This document shows positions 1-5,010 of a DNA stretch of 7,523 nt, piece after piece. The notes under the pieces were generated by a model. The model searched no databases. It saw nothing but the letters and a program-made list of their open reading frames with translations, and was not told the DNA's origin. Position 1 is the stretch's first letter; every line of letters begins with the position of its first letter. The stretch spans positions 1 through 7,523 of the forward strand of contig JAPLIO010000011.1 of NCBI GenBank assembly GCA_026389055.1, given 5' to 3'. Source of the DNA: Candidatus Melainabacteria bacterium. GTDB lineage: Bacteria; Cyanobacteriota; Vampirovibrionia; Vampirovibrionales; JAJTHC01. Both the position numbers and the translations under genes were made by a program.

Positions 1-414
1 ATTGAGATAAATTATTAAACCTGCTTTAGTACGTTTTAAGGAATAAAAGGTTCCCCACGGCAATTCAGAGGCACTACCATTTTTAACGTTTTTTGAAATA
101 ATTATTTCATTTGTTAAGGTAATAATTACATTAGAACCAGTATGTTTAAGGGATTCATTAGCCTGTGTAACTGACATCAAGAAAAATAGAAGCGGAAAAC
201 CTAACCAAAAAATAATGCTCACAATTTCAAACTGTATCCAAAATAGATTATTTTCTAATCTTTGCCATAACAAAAGACCACCGAAAGAAAAAAGAAAAAA
301 GAATACACTTAGTTTATATAAAGGCTTATTAAGTTCAAATACCATAGACTTGATAACAGGCTTTGTATAATTGATTTCAATCTCAAAATGAGGGTCTTCA
401 GTTGTCATCATCAT
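1..414 (-). CDS. YcxB-like small membrane protein, 5' part only (runs off the left edge)
   Basis: Reading the minus strand from three consecutive ATG codons (414-406) gives 138 codons without a stop up to base 1, so the C-terminus is missing. An AAAGGA Shine-Dalgarno (complement of 423-428) lies 8 nt before the first ATG. The protein has a short polar N-terminus (about 1-30, with FEIEINYTKPV at 10-20), two hydrophobic helices at about 33-50 and 62-80, then a soluble part with beta-like stretches (NVIITL, EIIISK) and a motif around ELPWGTFYSLKRTKAGLIIYL (118-137). That order, two membrane helices followed by a W-x-x-(F/I)-x-x-x-K-x-T-x-x-G-x-x-(I/L)-Y block, is what I know from YcxB-like proteins, whose function is poorly understood. 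The gene is clearly more AT-rich than the flagellar genes upstream on the same strand. The family call is moderate; that it is a real gene is fairly sure. Confidence 0.72.
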   Translation of the reverse strand, partial: MMMTTEDPHFEIEINYTKPVIKSMVFELNKPLYKLSVFFFLFSFGGLLLWQRLENNLFWIQFEIVSIIFWLGFPLLFFLMSVTQANESLKHTGSNVIITLTNEIIISKNVKNGSASELPWGTFYSLKRTKAGLIIYLN

Positions 415-458
415 GGTGTGATTCCTTTCAAGGTAGTATCCAAGTTCAAAAGGGGTTC

Positions 459-475
459 AAGGGGCGTAGCCCCTT
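459..475. repeat. Perfect GGGGC-GTA-GCCCC hairpin
   Basis: AAGGGGC (459-465) and GCCCCTT (469-475) form a perfect 7-bp stem with a GTA loop. It lies between the second flagellar gene and the YcxB-like gene, both on the minus strand. Read on the minus strand it is followed by GAACCCCTTTTGAAC, which is too poor in T for a standard intrinsic terminator. A near-identical stem occurs at 7476-7489, so this may be a dispersed palindromic unit. Confidence 0.6.
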
Positions 476-480
476 AGCAA

Positions 481-564
481 CAATAGGGAGGAGAAGCGTT
501 TGAGAAGAGGAGGGAACGGACTCTTCTCACTGTTGAAAGCCCTGCTTTCAACCAGCTACTATTG
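481..564. repeat. Multi-hairpin (three-way-junction-like) structure at the end of the flagellar pair
   Basis: An outer 6-bp stem, CAATAG (481-486) with CTATTG (559-564), encloses two perfect hairpins. The first is TGAGAAGAG (501-509) with CTCTTCTCA (521-529), 11-nt loop. The second is GTTGAAAGC (532-540) with GCTTTCAAC (544-552), CCT loop. The outer stem includes the TAG stop of the minus-strand flagellar gene (559-561). On the minus transcript this would cap the 3' end and could protect or partly terminate it, although no clear U-tract follows. The two inner hairpins are certain as sequence; the outer stem is short and the role is inferred. Confidence 0.5.
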
Positions 565-1272
565 CCGTAGGTTGACGGCTTGACGGAAAAGTTCATCGGA
601 ATACTTAATCACCCGATAATTAGAAAGCACACCCGCATTCAACCGCATCACGCTTTCAATTTGGTCATACAAATCTACATTACTACTTTCCAATTTGCCT
701 TGAGCCAACTTACTTTGCGTACTAAAAACCGCCTCGCCGCTAGCTTCAGTCGGCATAAATTTGTTATCGCCTACAGATTTCAAGCCTTCAGGGTTAGTAA
801 ACGAAAGCAACTGAATTTTGCCCACTTCCACCTTCGCCCCTTCCTTCTTGGGTTGAATTTGCACGCTACCATCGGGCGATAAAATCAATCTGCCAAAATC
901 AGGCGGGATTTTAATACCAGGGGCTAACAAATCGCCCTGAGCAGTGGAAATGTAGCCGTCTTTCCCAATTGAAAACCGCCCATCCCGAGTGTACGCCATT
1001 GTGCCATCTGGCTGGGTTACAGGGAAGTAAGCGTTGGGGGTTTCAATGGCAATATCAAATTCCCGCCGAGTAATCAGGGCATTCGCAGGGGTGGTATCTT
1101 TGCGGGTAACGCCACGCACGCCGTTATCTTGCCCTAGGTAAAGGTCGAAGCGTTCTGCTTTGTAGCCTGTGGTGGCGTAGTTTGCCACGTTTTTAGCCAC
1201 TTTTTCCAGCATTTGCATGTGCATTTGCCCATTATAAGTTGCCTGTTGAATAATGCCTTGAATCATACCCAT
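559..1272 (-). CDS. Flagellar basal-body rod/hook protein of the FlgF/FlgG family (second of two)
   Basis: This 237-aa protein fits the FlgF/FlgG family, whose members build the rod that carries torque from the basal body through the envelope (E. coli members are about 250-260 aa). The N-terminal rod motif is at about 22-46 (KNVANYATTGYKAERFDLYL). The central YTRDGRFSIGKDGYIST block (94-110) is the family's 'TRDG..F....G' signature. The C-terminal QGKLESSNVDLYDQIESVMR (191-210) matches the 'G.LE.SNV' motif, with coiled-coil-prone helices at both ends. It follows another family member on the same strand after a 98-bp spacer, so the two are probably co-transcribed. The start at 1272 has AAGGA (complement of 1286-1290) 13 nt upstream, rather far; the ATG at 1266 would be farther still. 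FlgF and FlgG cannot be told apart safely by eye, so no symbol is given. Confidence 0.9.
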   Translation of the reverse strand: MGMIQGIIQQATYNGQMHMQMLEKVAKNVANYATTGYKAERFDLYLGQDNGVRGVTRKDTTPANALITRREFDIAIETPNAYFPVTQPDGTMAYTRDGRFSIGKDGYISTAQGDLLAPGIKIPPDFGRLILSPDGSVQIQPKKEGAKVEVGKIQLLSFTNPEGLKSVGDNKFMPTEASGEAVFSTQSKLAQGKLESSNVDLYDQIESVMRLNAGVLSNYRVIKYSDELFRQAVNLRQ

Positions 1273-1300
1273 AATGGTTTAAATATCCTTTTTTCTTTTT

Positions 1301-1364
1301 GTAGGGGTGCGATTTATCGCATCCGTTTGGGCTGTGGGGCGGGCGGGATAAATCACGCCCCTAC
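1301..1364. repeat. 64-bp imperfect palindrome, GTAGGGG ... CCCCTAC
   Basis: GTAGGGG (1301-1307) and CCCCTAC (1358-1364) form the ends, and GATTTATC (1311-1318) with GATAAATC (1347-1354) form an inner perfect stem. Across 25 positions the two arms agree at 20, leaving a central loop of about 14 nt. It fills most of the 98-bp spacer between the two flagellar genes and is more GC-rich than its flanks. It resembles the dispersed GTAGGGGC-type foldback repeats seen in many bacterial genomes. In the minus transcript it would make a strong hairpin between the two cistrons, which could lower expression of the second or stabilise the first. No T-run follows on either strand at a terminator distance. 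Confidence 0.7.
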
Positions 1365-1370
1365 GTAGTA

Positions 1371-2114
1371 TTACTGGGCTTTGCCGAGTTCCTGAATCAT
1401 GCGGGAAAGGGAATCGCTTTGAATAAGGAAAAACTGGCGGTTGGCTTCAAATTCCCGACGAATGGGAACAAGAGCCGTAAATTCTTTGGCTAACATCACG
1501 TTAGAATCTTCCAAGTAGCCTTGGGCTACTTTCGGTTTTTCCAGCTTGCTACCATCCACCTGCACCACGGAAAGCTTCCCCACCGCCTTGGCTTCGCCCG
1601 CCAACGGGTTAATATAGCTGATAGACCCATCGGTATCAATTTTGACTTGCTTCTCAAAATTGGTGGGTACGGTGTTGAATTTAATTTTCGTGCCATTGGC
1701 ATCTAAAAAATACCCGCCCGAGGTGGCAAGGGTGAGATAGCCTTCTTTATTAACAATCGTTCGTCCGTCTCTGGTGAGTTTAACCGCACCCGTTTTGGCA
1801 TCTTGCACTTGGAAGAAACCCGCTTCCGTCAAGGCTAAATCGGTATGAATACCCGTTTGGCGGATACGCCCGACTTCCGTATTGGTGTATTCGTCAATAC
1901 TTTGCACGCCCAAATGTTCCACAAACTTACGGCGTAACGCTTCTTTACCTTGATACCCAGGGATGCCGAAATTCGAGATGTTTTGGGAATGAATTTCCAT
2001 GGCTCGCATATTGCCCGCCATGCTTCGGGTGGTGGCGTACATGCCATCTGCTGCTGAAGCCCCTGTTTGGGCGGTTGCATTGAGTGGCCAGTGGTTAAGG
2101 TGCATCATCATCAT
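1371..2114 (-). CDS. Flagellar basal-body rod/hook protein of the FlgF/FlgG family (first of two)
   Basis: This 247-aa relative of FlgF/FlgG has the N-terminal rod motif SQNISNFGIPGYQGK (43-57, equivalent of 'NN.AN..T.GYK'), the LTRDGRTIVNKEGYL signature (113-127) and the C-terminal QGYLEDSNVMLAKEF motif (198-212), followed by the usual helix (IRREFEANRQFF). It would be exported by the flagellar type III system and polymerise in the rod or proximal hook. The N-terminus is about 15-20 residues longer before the rod helix than in textbook FlgG. It begins with four ATG codons in a row (2114-2103), so the true start within this run is unclear. No good Shine-Dalgarno precedes it. The gene leads the flagellar pair. 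The C-terminal 'QGYLE.SNV' is closest to FlgG, but the rest is too divergent to name it. Confidence 0.88.
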   Translation of the reverse strand: MMMMHLNHWPLNATAQTGASAADGMYATTRSMAGNMRAMEIHSQNISNFGIPGYQGKEALRRKFVEHLGVQSIDEYTNTEVGRIRQTGIHTDLALTEAGFFQVQDAKTGAVKLTRDGRTIVNKEGYLTLATSGGYFLDANGTKIKFNTVPTNFEKQVKIDTDGSISYINPLAGEAKAVGKLSVVQVDGSKLEKPKVAQGYLEDSNVMLAKEFTALVPIRREFEANRQFFLIQSDSLSRMIQELGKAQ

Positions 2115-2135
2115 GATTAAATCTACTTTTTTAAC

Positions 2136-2141
2136 GTTATA
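2136..2141 (-). promoter_or_regulatory. Possible -10 box for the flagellar pair (weak)
   Basis: On the minus strand TATAAC (complement of 2136-2141) matches the sigma-70 -10 consensus at 5 of 6 positions and would start transcription about 15 nt before the first ATG at 2114. No convincing -35 box stands 16-18 nt upstream. A CCGATA (minus strand, around 2169-2174) recalls the -10 of sigma-28 flagellar promoters, but I found no TAAA at the right distance. Treat as tentative. Confidence 0.25.
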
Positions 2142-2178
2142 AATAGGGTTGAACGAGTATCTAAGGTATCGGTAAAAC

Positions 2179-2217
2179 GGCTTTCAGAACAAAGCCCCCT
2201 CCCACAAGTGAAGGAGG
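2179..2217. repeat. Two short adjacent hairpins upstream of the flagellar pair
   Basis: GGCTTT (2179-2184) pairs with AAAGCC (2191-2196) over a 6-nt loop. Immediately after, CCTCC (2198-2202) pairs with GGAGG (2213-2217) around CACAAGTGAA. The string resembles dispersed CCCTCCC...GGGAGGG palindromes, in a decayed form. It sits between the flagellar start and the 215-bp inverted-repeat element. Confidence 0.4.
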
Positions 2218-2248
2218 AACAGGGATAGAGAGCATGAGCTTGAACCAA

Positions 2249-2463
2249 TAGACCTCTTGCATGACTCAATATCTGGGGCATCTACGTTGTCATTTGCGGT
2301 ATTTTCCGCCACTGGCGGAATGATTCCAGAGGAATCAACGAATTCTTATGTACCTCTATGTACACGTCAAATTCTGCGTTCTTGGTTGCTAAAGCAACCT
2401 GTTTGCAAGGCAAACAACATTCCTAGTATCTGCACCCACCTCTCGAGTCATGCAAGAGGTCTA
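2249..2463. mobile_element. MITE-like element with 19-bp perfect terminal inverted repeats
   Basis: TAGACCTCTTGCATGACTC (2249-2267) is perfectly repeated in inverse orientation at 2445-2463. The ends allow two readings of the target duplication: TA (2249-2250 and 2462-2463) with 17-bp repeats, or AAT (2247-2249 and 2463-2465) with 18-bp repeats. Both are 2-3-bp duplications of the kind made by IS630/Tc1-like (TA) or some IS5-family (2-3 bp) transposases. The element is 211-213 bp without a credible gene, so any transposase would act in trans. Inside are four perfect mini-hairpins in two back-to-back pairs: TTCCGCC-ACT-GGCGGAA (2304-2320), TGATTCC-AGA-GGAATCA (2321-2337), GGTTGC-TAAA-GCAACC (2384-2399) and TGTTTGC-AAG-GCAAACA (2400-2416). 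The repeats and hairpins are seen directly; mobility is inferred. Confidence 0.75.
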
Positions 2464-2499
2464 ATCAACTTCATCTCAAAAAAAGACTTTTAGCACGAC

Positions 2500-2528
2500 T
2501 TGGATATGTTTTAGGTTTTAACTATAAT
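2500..2528 (+). promoter_or_regulatory. Sigma-70-type promoter of carA
   Basis: TTGGAT (2500-2505, 4 of 6 to TTGACA) and a perfect TATAAT (2523-2528) are separated by 17 bp. Transcription would begin near 2535, leaving a leader of about 53 nt before the carA ATG at 2588. The leader begins around the small inverted repeat GTACTATCGTAC (2534-2545) and has no obvious attenuator, PyrR site or terminator. The promoter starts 36 bp beyond the end of the inverted-repeat element, so it does not depend on it. Confidence 0.7.
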
Positions 2529-2587
2529 AAGAGGTACTATCGTACAAACAGCTTTTCAAATCGCTCTTTCATGGAGAACCGCTCAAT

Positions 2588-3781
2588 ATGCCCTACGCTT
2601 CTGCCAACGTAAATATCGCCAAACCCGCATGGTTAGTACTTGAAAGCGGACACACCTTCCAAGGTACCAGCATTGGGTGCGAAGGCACTACCTTCGGGGA
2701 ATTGGTGTTTAACACCGCCATGACAGGCTACCAAGAAATCCTCACAGACCCCAGCTACAAAGGGCAAGTGGTGCTGATGACATACCCAGAAATTGGCAAT
2801 TACGGCGTAAACACCGAAGATTTTGAATCAACCCAACTGCACGCCGCAGGGTTTATCGTTCGGCGGTTAAGTCCCAGCACCAGTTCCTGCAGAGCAGGGG
2901 GGAGCCTTTCCGCATGGTTAAAACAAACCAAAATTGTGGGCATTGAAGGCGTTGATACCCGAGCCATCACTCGCTTAGTGCGTTCACAAGGGGCGTTAAA
3001 ATGCGGTATCACAACCGATGAAACCTTGCTACCCACCTTTGTGGCAACCATCAACGCACAGCCCAGCTTAGACGACCAACCGTTGGTTGAAACGGTTACA
3101 ACCACGCATCGGTATAAATTTGAAGCAGAACAGGTGGTTACAGCACCCGAAAAACCGAGGCTGGAAAAATTAGTTGCCCTAGATTTTGGCATGAAAACCA
3201 ATATTCTACGGTGTTTAGCCCCTTTAGTGGAAGAATTGATTGTGCTACCTGCCTTTACCAGTTTTGAAGCCATTATCGCTGAAAACCCCGATGCGGTCTT
3301 TCTTTCAAACGGCCCAGGGGATCCTCGTTCTTTGCCCAGCGTCATTAGCACCGTTCAGCAATTATTAGCCCATAATATGCCCACGTTTGGTATTTGTTTG
3401 GGGCATCAACTATTAGCGTTGGCAATGGGCTTACCCGTGGAAAAAATGCCATTTGGGCATCACGGTGGGAATCATCCAGTGAAAGATGTGGAGCTAAACA
3501 CCATTTGTATTACATCGCAAAACCACGGTTATTGCGTGCAATACCCCGATGCTACTGCCGCGTTATTTCAAGATGTAACCATTACCCACATCAACTTGAA
3601 CGACCAAACCATTGAAGGCATTCGGCATAACCGCTTGCCTGCTTTTTCCGTGCAGTTTCACCCCGAAGCCGCCCCTGGCCCGCATGATTCCGTTTATTTG
3701 TTTGACCGCTTTCTACAACATTGCCAGCAGGTAAATACCACCGTAAAAAAGCCCCAAGCCCCTAAGCTAGTGGGCTGTTGA
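2588..3781 (+). CDS. carA: Carbamoyl-phosphate synthase, small (glutamine amidotransferase) subunit
   Basis: CarA hydrolyses glutamine and passes ammonia to CarB, which makes carbamoyl phosphate for pyrimidine and arginine synthesis in the cytoplasm. The 397-aa length fits the family (E. coli 382). Residues 13-150 form the CarA N-terminal domain, with characteristic FGELVFNTAMTGYQEILTDPSY and GIEGVDTRAITRLVRSQGA blocks. From about 190 a class I glutamine amidotransferase domain follows: FLSNGPGDP, FGICLGHQLLALAMG with nucleophile Cys270, SQNHGYCV, and SVQFHPEAAPGPHDS with His358 and Glu360, so the catalytic triad is complete. A GGAG (2573-2576) lies 11 nt before the ATG. The last about 15 residues (VNTTVKKPQAPKLVGC) extend past the usual end. 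carB is not nearby; a VOC-family gene follows at once. The identity is not in doubt. Confidence 0.97.
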   Translation: MPYASANVNIAKPAWLVLESGHTFQGTSIGCEGTTFGELVFNTAMTGYQEILTDPSYKGQVVLMTYPEIGNYGVNTEDFESTQLHAAGFIVRRLSPSTSSCRAGGSLSAWLKQTKIVGIEGVDTRAITRLVRSQGALKCGITTDETLLPTFVATINAQPSLDDQPLVETVTTTHRYKFEAEQVVTAPEKPRLEKLVALDFGMKTNILRCLAPLVEELIVLPAFTSFEAIIAENPDAVFLSNGPGDPRSLPSVISTVQQLLAHNMPTFGICLGHQLLALAMGLPVEKMPFGHHGGNHPVKDVELNTICITSQNHGYCVQYPDATAALFQDVTITHINLNDQTIEGIRHNRLPAFSVQFHPEAAPGPHDSVYLFDRFLQHCQQVNTTVKKPQAPKLVGC

Positions 3782-3795
3782 GGGTGGGAAAATCA

Positions 3796-4221
3796 GTGGT
3801 TACTACGCCTCAATTAGGGCATTGTGTTTATTATGTGCAAAACGTAGATGTTGCGGTGGCGTTTTTCTGCGATGTATTTGAATTTGCCATACAGGCTACA
3901 GGTATGGAAGGGCAATATGTGGAACTTAAAACCAGTGCGGGCGGGGTTTTGGCTTTTGCTCATACCGCCATTATGCCTGATTTTTTGCAACAGCCAACCC
4001 CTCCTGTAGCGATAGAAGAAACGAGTGCCTTGGGGTTGGGTAATGGCGGTCAGCTTTCGTTGCAAGTGCCGTTGCCTGTTGAAGCGTGGGTGGAAAAAGC
4101 CGTGAAAGCTGGGGCTACCTTATTAGCTGATGTAGCCTTGCAGCCTTGGGGGCATAACGTGGCGTTTATTCGCACACCGTTTAATTTAATTTTAGAACTA
4201 TCTGATGGGGGTGTTGGTTAA
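3796..4221 (+). CDS. VOC-superfamily (glyoxalase/bleomycin-resistance/dioxygenase fold) protein
   Basis: A single VOC unit of about 140 aa, built from two beta-alpha-beta-beta-beta modules: LGHCVYYVQNVDVAVAFFCDVF starts the first; GGQLSLQVPLPVEAWVEKAVKAG and NVAFIRTPFNLILELSD form the second. His in LGH, Glu in YVEL and Glu in LILEL stand where this superfamily usually places metal ligands, so a metal site is plausible; the His often found at the start of the second module is a Gln here. Substrate cannot be told: relatives include glyoxalases, epimerases, dioxygenases and resistance proteins. The frame is open from TTG 3778, which would overlap the carA stop by 4 bp, but that TTG lacks a ribosome site. 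GTG 3796 has GAGGGTGGG (3780-3788) in front and begins just before the conserved strand, so I prefer it. It is probably co-transcribed with carA. Confidence 0.85.
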   Translation: MVTTPQLGHCVYYVQNVDVAVAFFCDVFEFAIQATGMEGQYVELKTSAGGVLAFAHTAIMPDFLQQPTPPVAIEETSALGLGNGGQLSLQVPLPVEAWVEKAVKAGATLLADVALQPWGHNVAFIRTPFNLILELSDGGVG

Positions 4222-4241
4222 TTGAACCGAACGTCGAATTT

Positions 4242-4589
4242 TTACGGATTCATGTGGGGAAGGACGAATTTTTCAAAGATGCTTCCCAGCGTTTGATGAT
4301 GCAATTTGGCTTCTTTATGCAGAAATTCAATGACTTGTTCATTCAACCGAATTGAAACCACCTTGCCGGGGTTGCCCACTTTTCGCCCTCGTTTTTTGGT
4401 TGGGGTAAACCGCCCTTGTAAATGAAGCTCATAAGCATCTTCTAGCATGGAATAAAACATTGCAAAGGCTTCTTCTTTTGTTTCTTCTACACCAGCCACA
4501 TTGGTACAAAGCGGGGAAGTTACCACAAAAGATTGATCTTCATCACTCCAATGGCAAGTTGTAGCCGCTTTAATTGCACGAATATCCAT
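4242..4589 (-). CDS. hicB: HicB-type antitoxin with ribbon-helix-helix C-terminus
   Basis: Of 115 aa, residues about 11-60 look like the HicB partial-RNase-H-fold domain: WSDEDQSFVVTSPLC, then a VAGVEETKEEAFAMF segment equivalent to 'PG....G.T.EEA', and a helix. A basic linker (KKRGRK, 65-70) leads to KVVSIRLNEQVIEFLHKEAK (76-95) and a following helix to about 110, the pattern of a ribbon-helix-helix DNA-binding domain. Such proteins neutralise HicA and repress their own operon. The ATG is 4 bp after the hicA stop; its AAAGGA ribosome site (complement of 4600-4605, 10 nt away) lies inside the last hicA codons, so the two are translationally linked. The gene ends 20 bp from the stop of the convergent VOC gene, with no clear terminator between. 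The HicB match in the N-terminal half is loose; partner, order and operator support it. Confidence 0.8.
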   Translation of the reverse strand: MDIRAIKAATTCHWSDEDQSFVVTSPLCTNVAGVEETKEEAFAMFYSMLEDAYELHLQGRFTPTKKRGRKVGNPGKVVSIRLNEQVIEFLHKEAKLHHQTLGSIFEKFVLPHMNP

Positions 4590-4593
4590 TGTA

Positions 4594-4818
4594 TTAAATT
4601 CCTTTCGCTTTTAGATGTTCTTTAAAAAGATGAATGTAATACGGTTTTACATACCGTTTTGTGCCAGAAGTATGATGAACAGCAAACACCATAACGGTTT
4701 CGTTATTTTCATCGACGATTGAATGGTGTTTAGCTGTTGGTTCAATTCGCCAGCCTGCTTTGGTTACTTCCTTCTTAAATTGACTGTAATCCATTGGTTT
4801 GAAAATTTTGGCTAGCAT
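4594..4818 (-). CDS. hicA: HicA-type mRNA interferase toxin
   Basis: This 74-aa protein has the HicA/YcfA double-stranded-RNA-binding-like layout: helix YSQFKKEVTKAGW (11-23), strand, a His-His motif TAKHHSI (28-34) where the family has G-S-H-H with its catalytic His, a strand VMVFAVHHT (42-50), and the closing helix HLFKEHLKAKGI (63-74), which matches the usual '...ILKQAGI' ending. HicA toxins cut mRNA and halt translation until bound by HicB. The Gly before the catalytic pair is replaced by Ala-Lys, and an N-terminal MLAKIFKP precedes the usual start. ATG 4818 is favoured over the internal ATG (codon 9) because GAAGG (complement of 4826-4830) lies 7 nt upstream of it. The toxin gene comes first, as in classical hicAB. 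Confidence 0.85.
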   Translation of the reverse strand: MLAKIFKPMDYSQFKKEVTKAGWRIEPTAKHHSIVDENNETVMVFAVHHTSGTKRYVKPYYIHLFKEHLKAKGI

Positions 4819-4851
4819 ATAGAGGCCTTCATTTTTAGTTGATACCGTTTA

Positions 4852-4880
4852 ACTTTAACGCTTTTTGAGGGTTTTGTCAA
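4852..4880 (-). promoter_or_regulatory. Promoter of hicAB
   Basis: On the minus strand a perfect TTGACA (complement of 4875-4880) and TAAAGT (complement of 4852-4857, 4 of 6) are separated by exactly 17 bp. Transcription would begin near 4845, about 27 nt before the hicA ATG. The -35 box shares its first three bases with the edge of the palindrome at 4878-4910. Confidence 0.75.
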
Positions 4881-4910
4881 TAATTTAAATTACAGTAATT
4901 TAAATTATTG
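4878..4910. promoter_or_regulatory. Perfect 33-bp palindrome, probable HicB operator
   Basis: CAATAATTTAAATTAC (4878-4893) and its exact reverse complement (4895-4910) flank a single A. Each arm contains the 12-bp sequence TAATTTAAATTA (4881-4892 and 4896-4907), which is itself a perfect palindrome, so there are two identical sites 15 bp apart. The inner edge overlaps the hicAB -35 box. HicB-type and other ribbon-helix-helix repressors commonly bind such paired palindromes, and the downstream antitoxin has such a domain. The site also faces the plus-strand gene at 5011, so it could affect both. Confidence 0.7.
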
Positions 4911-5010
4911 AGTGCCTCTCTCTCCTCTGTTTGTTGATAAGCAGTGTAGATTTTCAAAGCGATAGCCGAAAAATTAATATCTTCGTTGCTTACCAATAGA
5001 AAAAACCAGT

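Noticed and set aside
2155..2190. Sigma-28 flagellar promoter on the minus strand (CCGATA)
   Set aside because: The -10-like CCGATA is present but no TAAA-type -35 lies at the required 11-16 bp spacing.
2257..2493. Open frame of 78 codons on the plus strand over the inverted-repeat element
   Set aside because: It starts inside the terminal repeat and runs through the hairpins. It has no ribosome site and no protein-like pattern.
2800..3351. Antisense open frame of 183 codons within carA
   Set aside because: carA is certain on the plus strand over the same bases. The antisense product shows no domain and is rich in Ser/Thr/Lys, as expected of a shadow.
4222..4241. Shared terminator between the VOC gene and hicB
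   Set aside because: The 20-bp convergent spacer contains no stem with a T-run that I can find on either strand.
4911..5010. Promoter for the 228-aa gene (TTTCAA, 17 bp, TAATAT)
   Set aside because: It matches the consensus at only 3 and 4 of 6 positions in AT-rich DNA, not above what is expected by chance.
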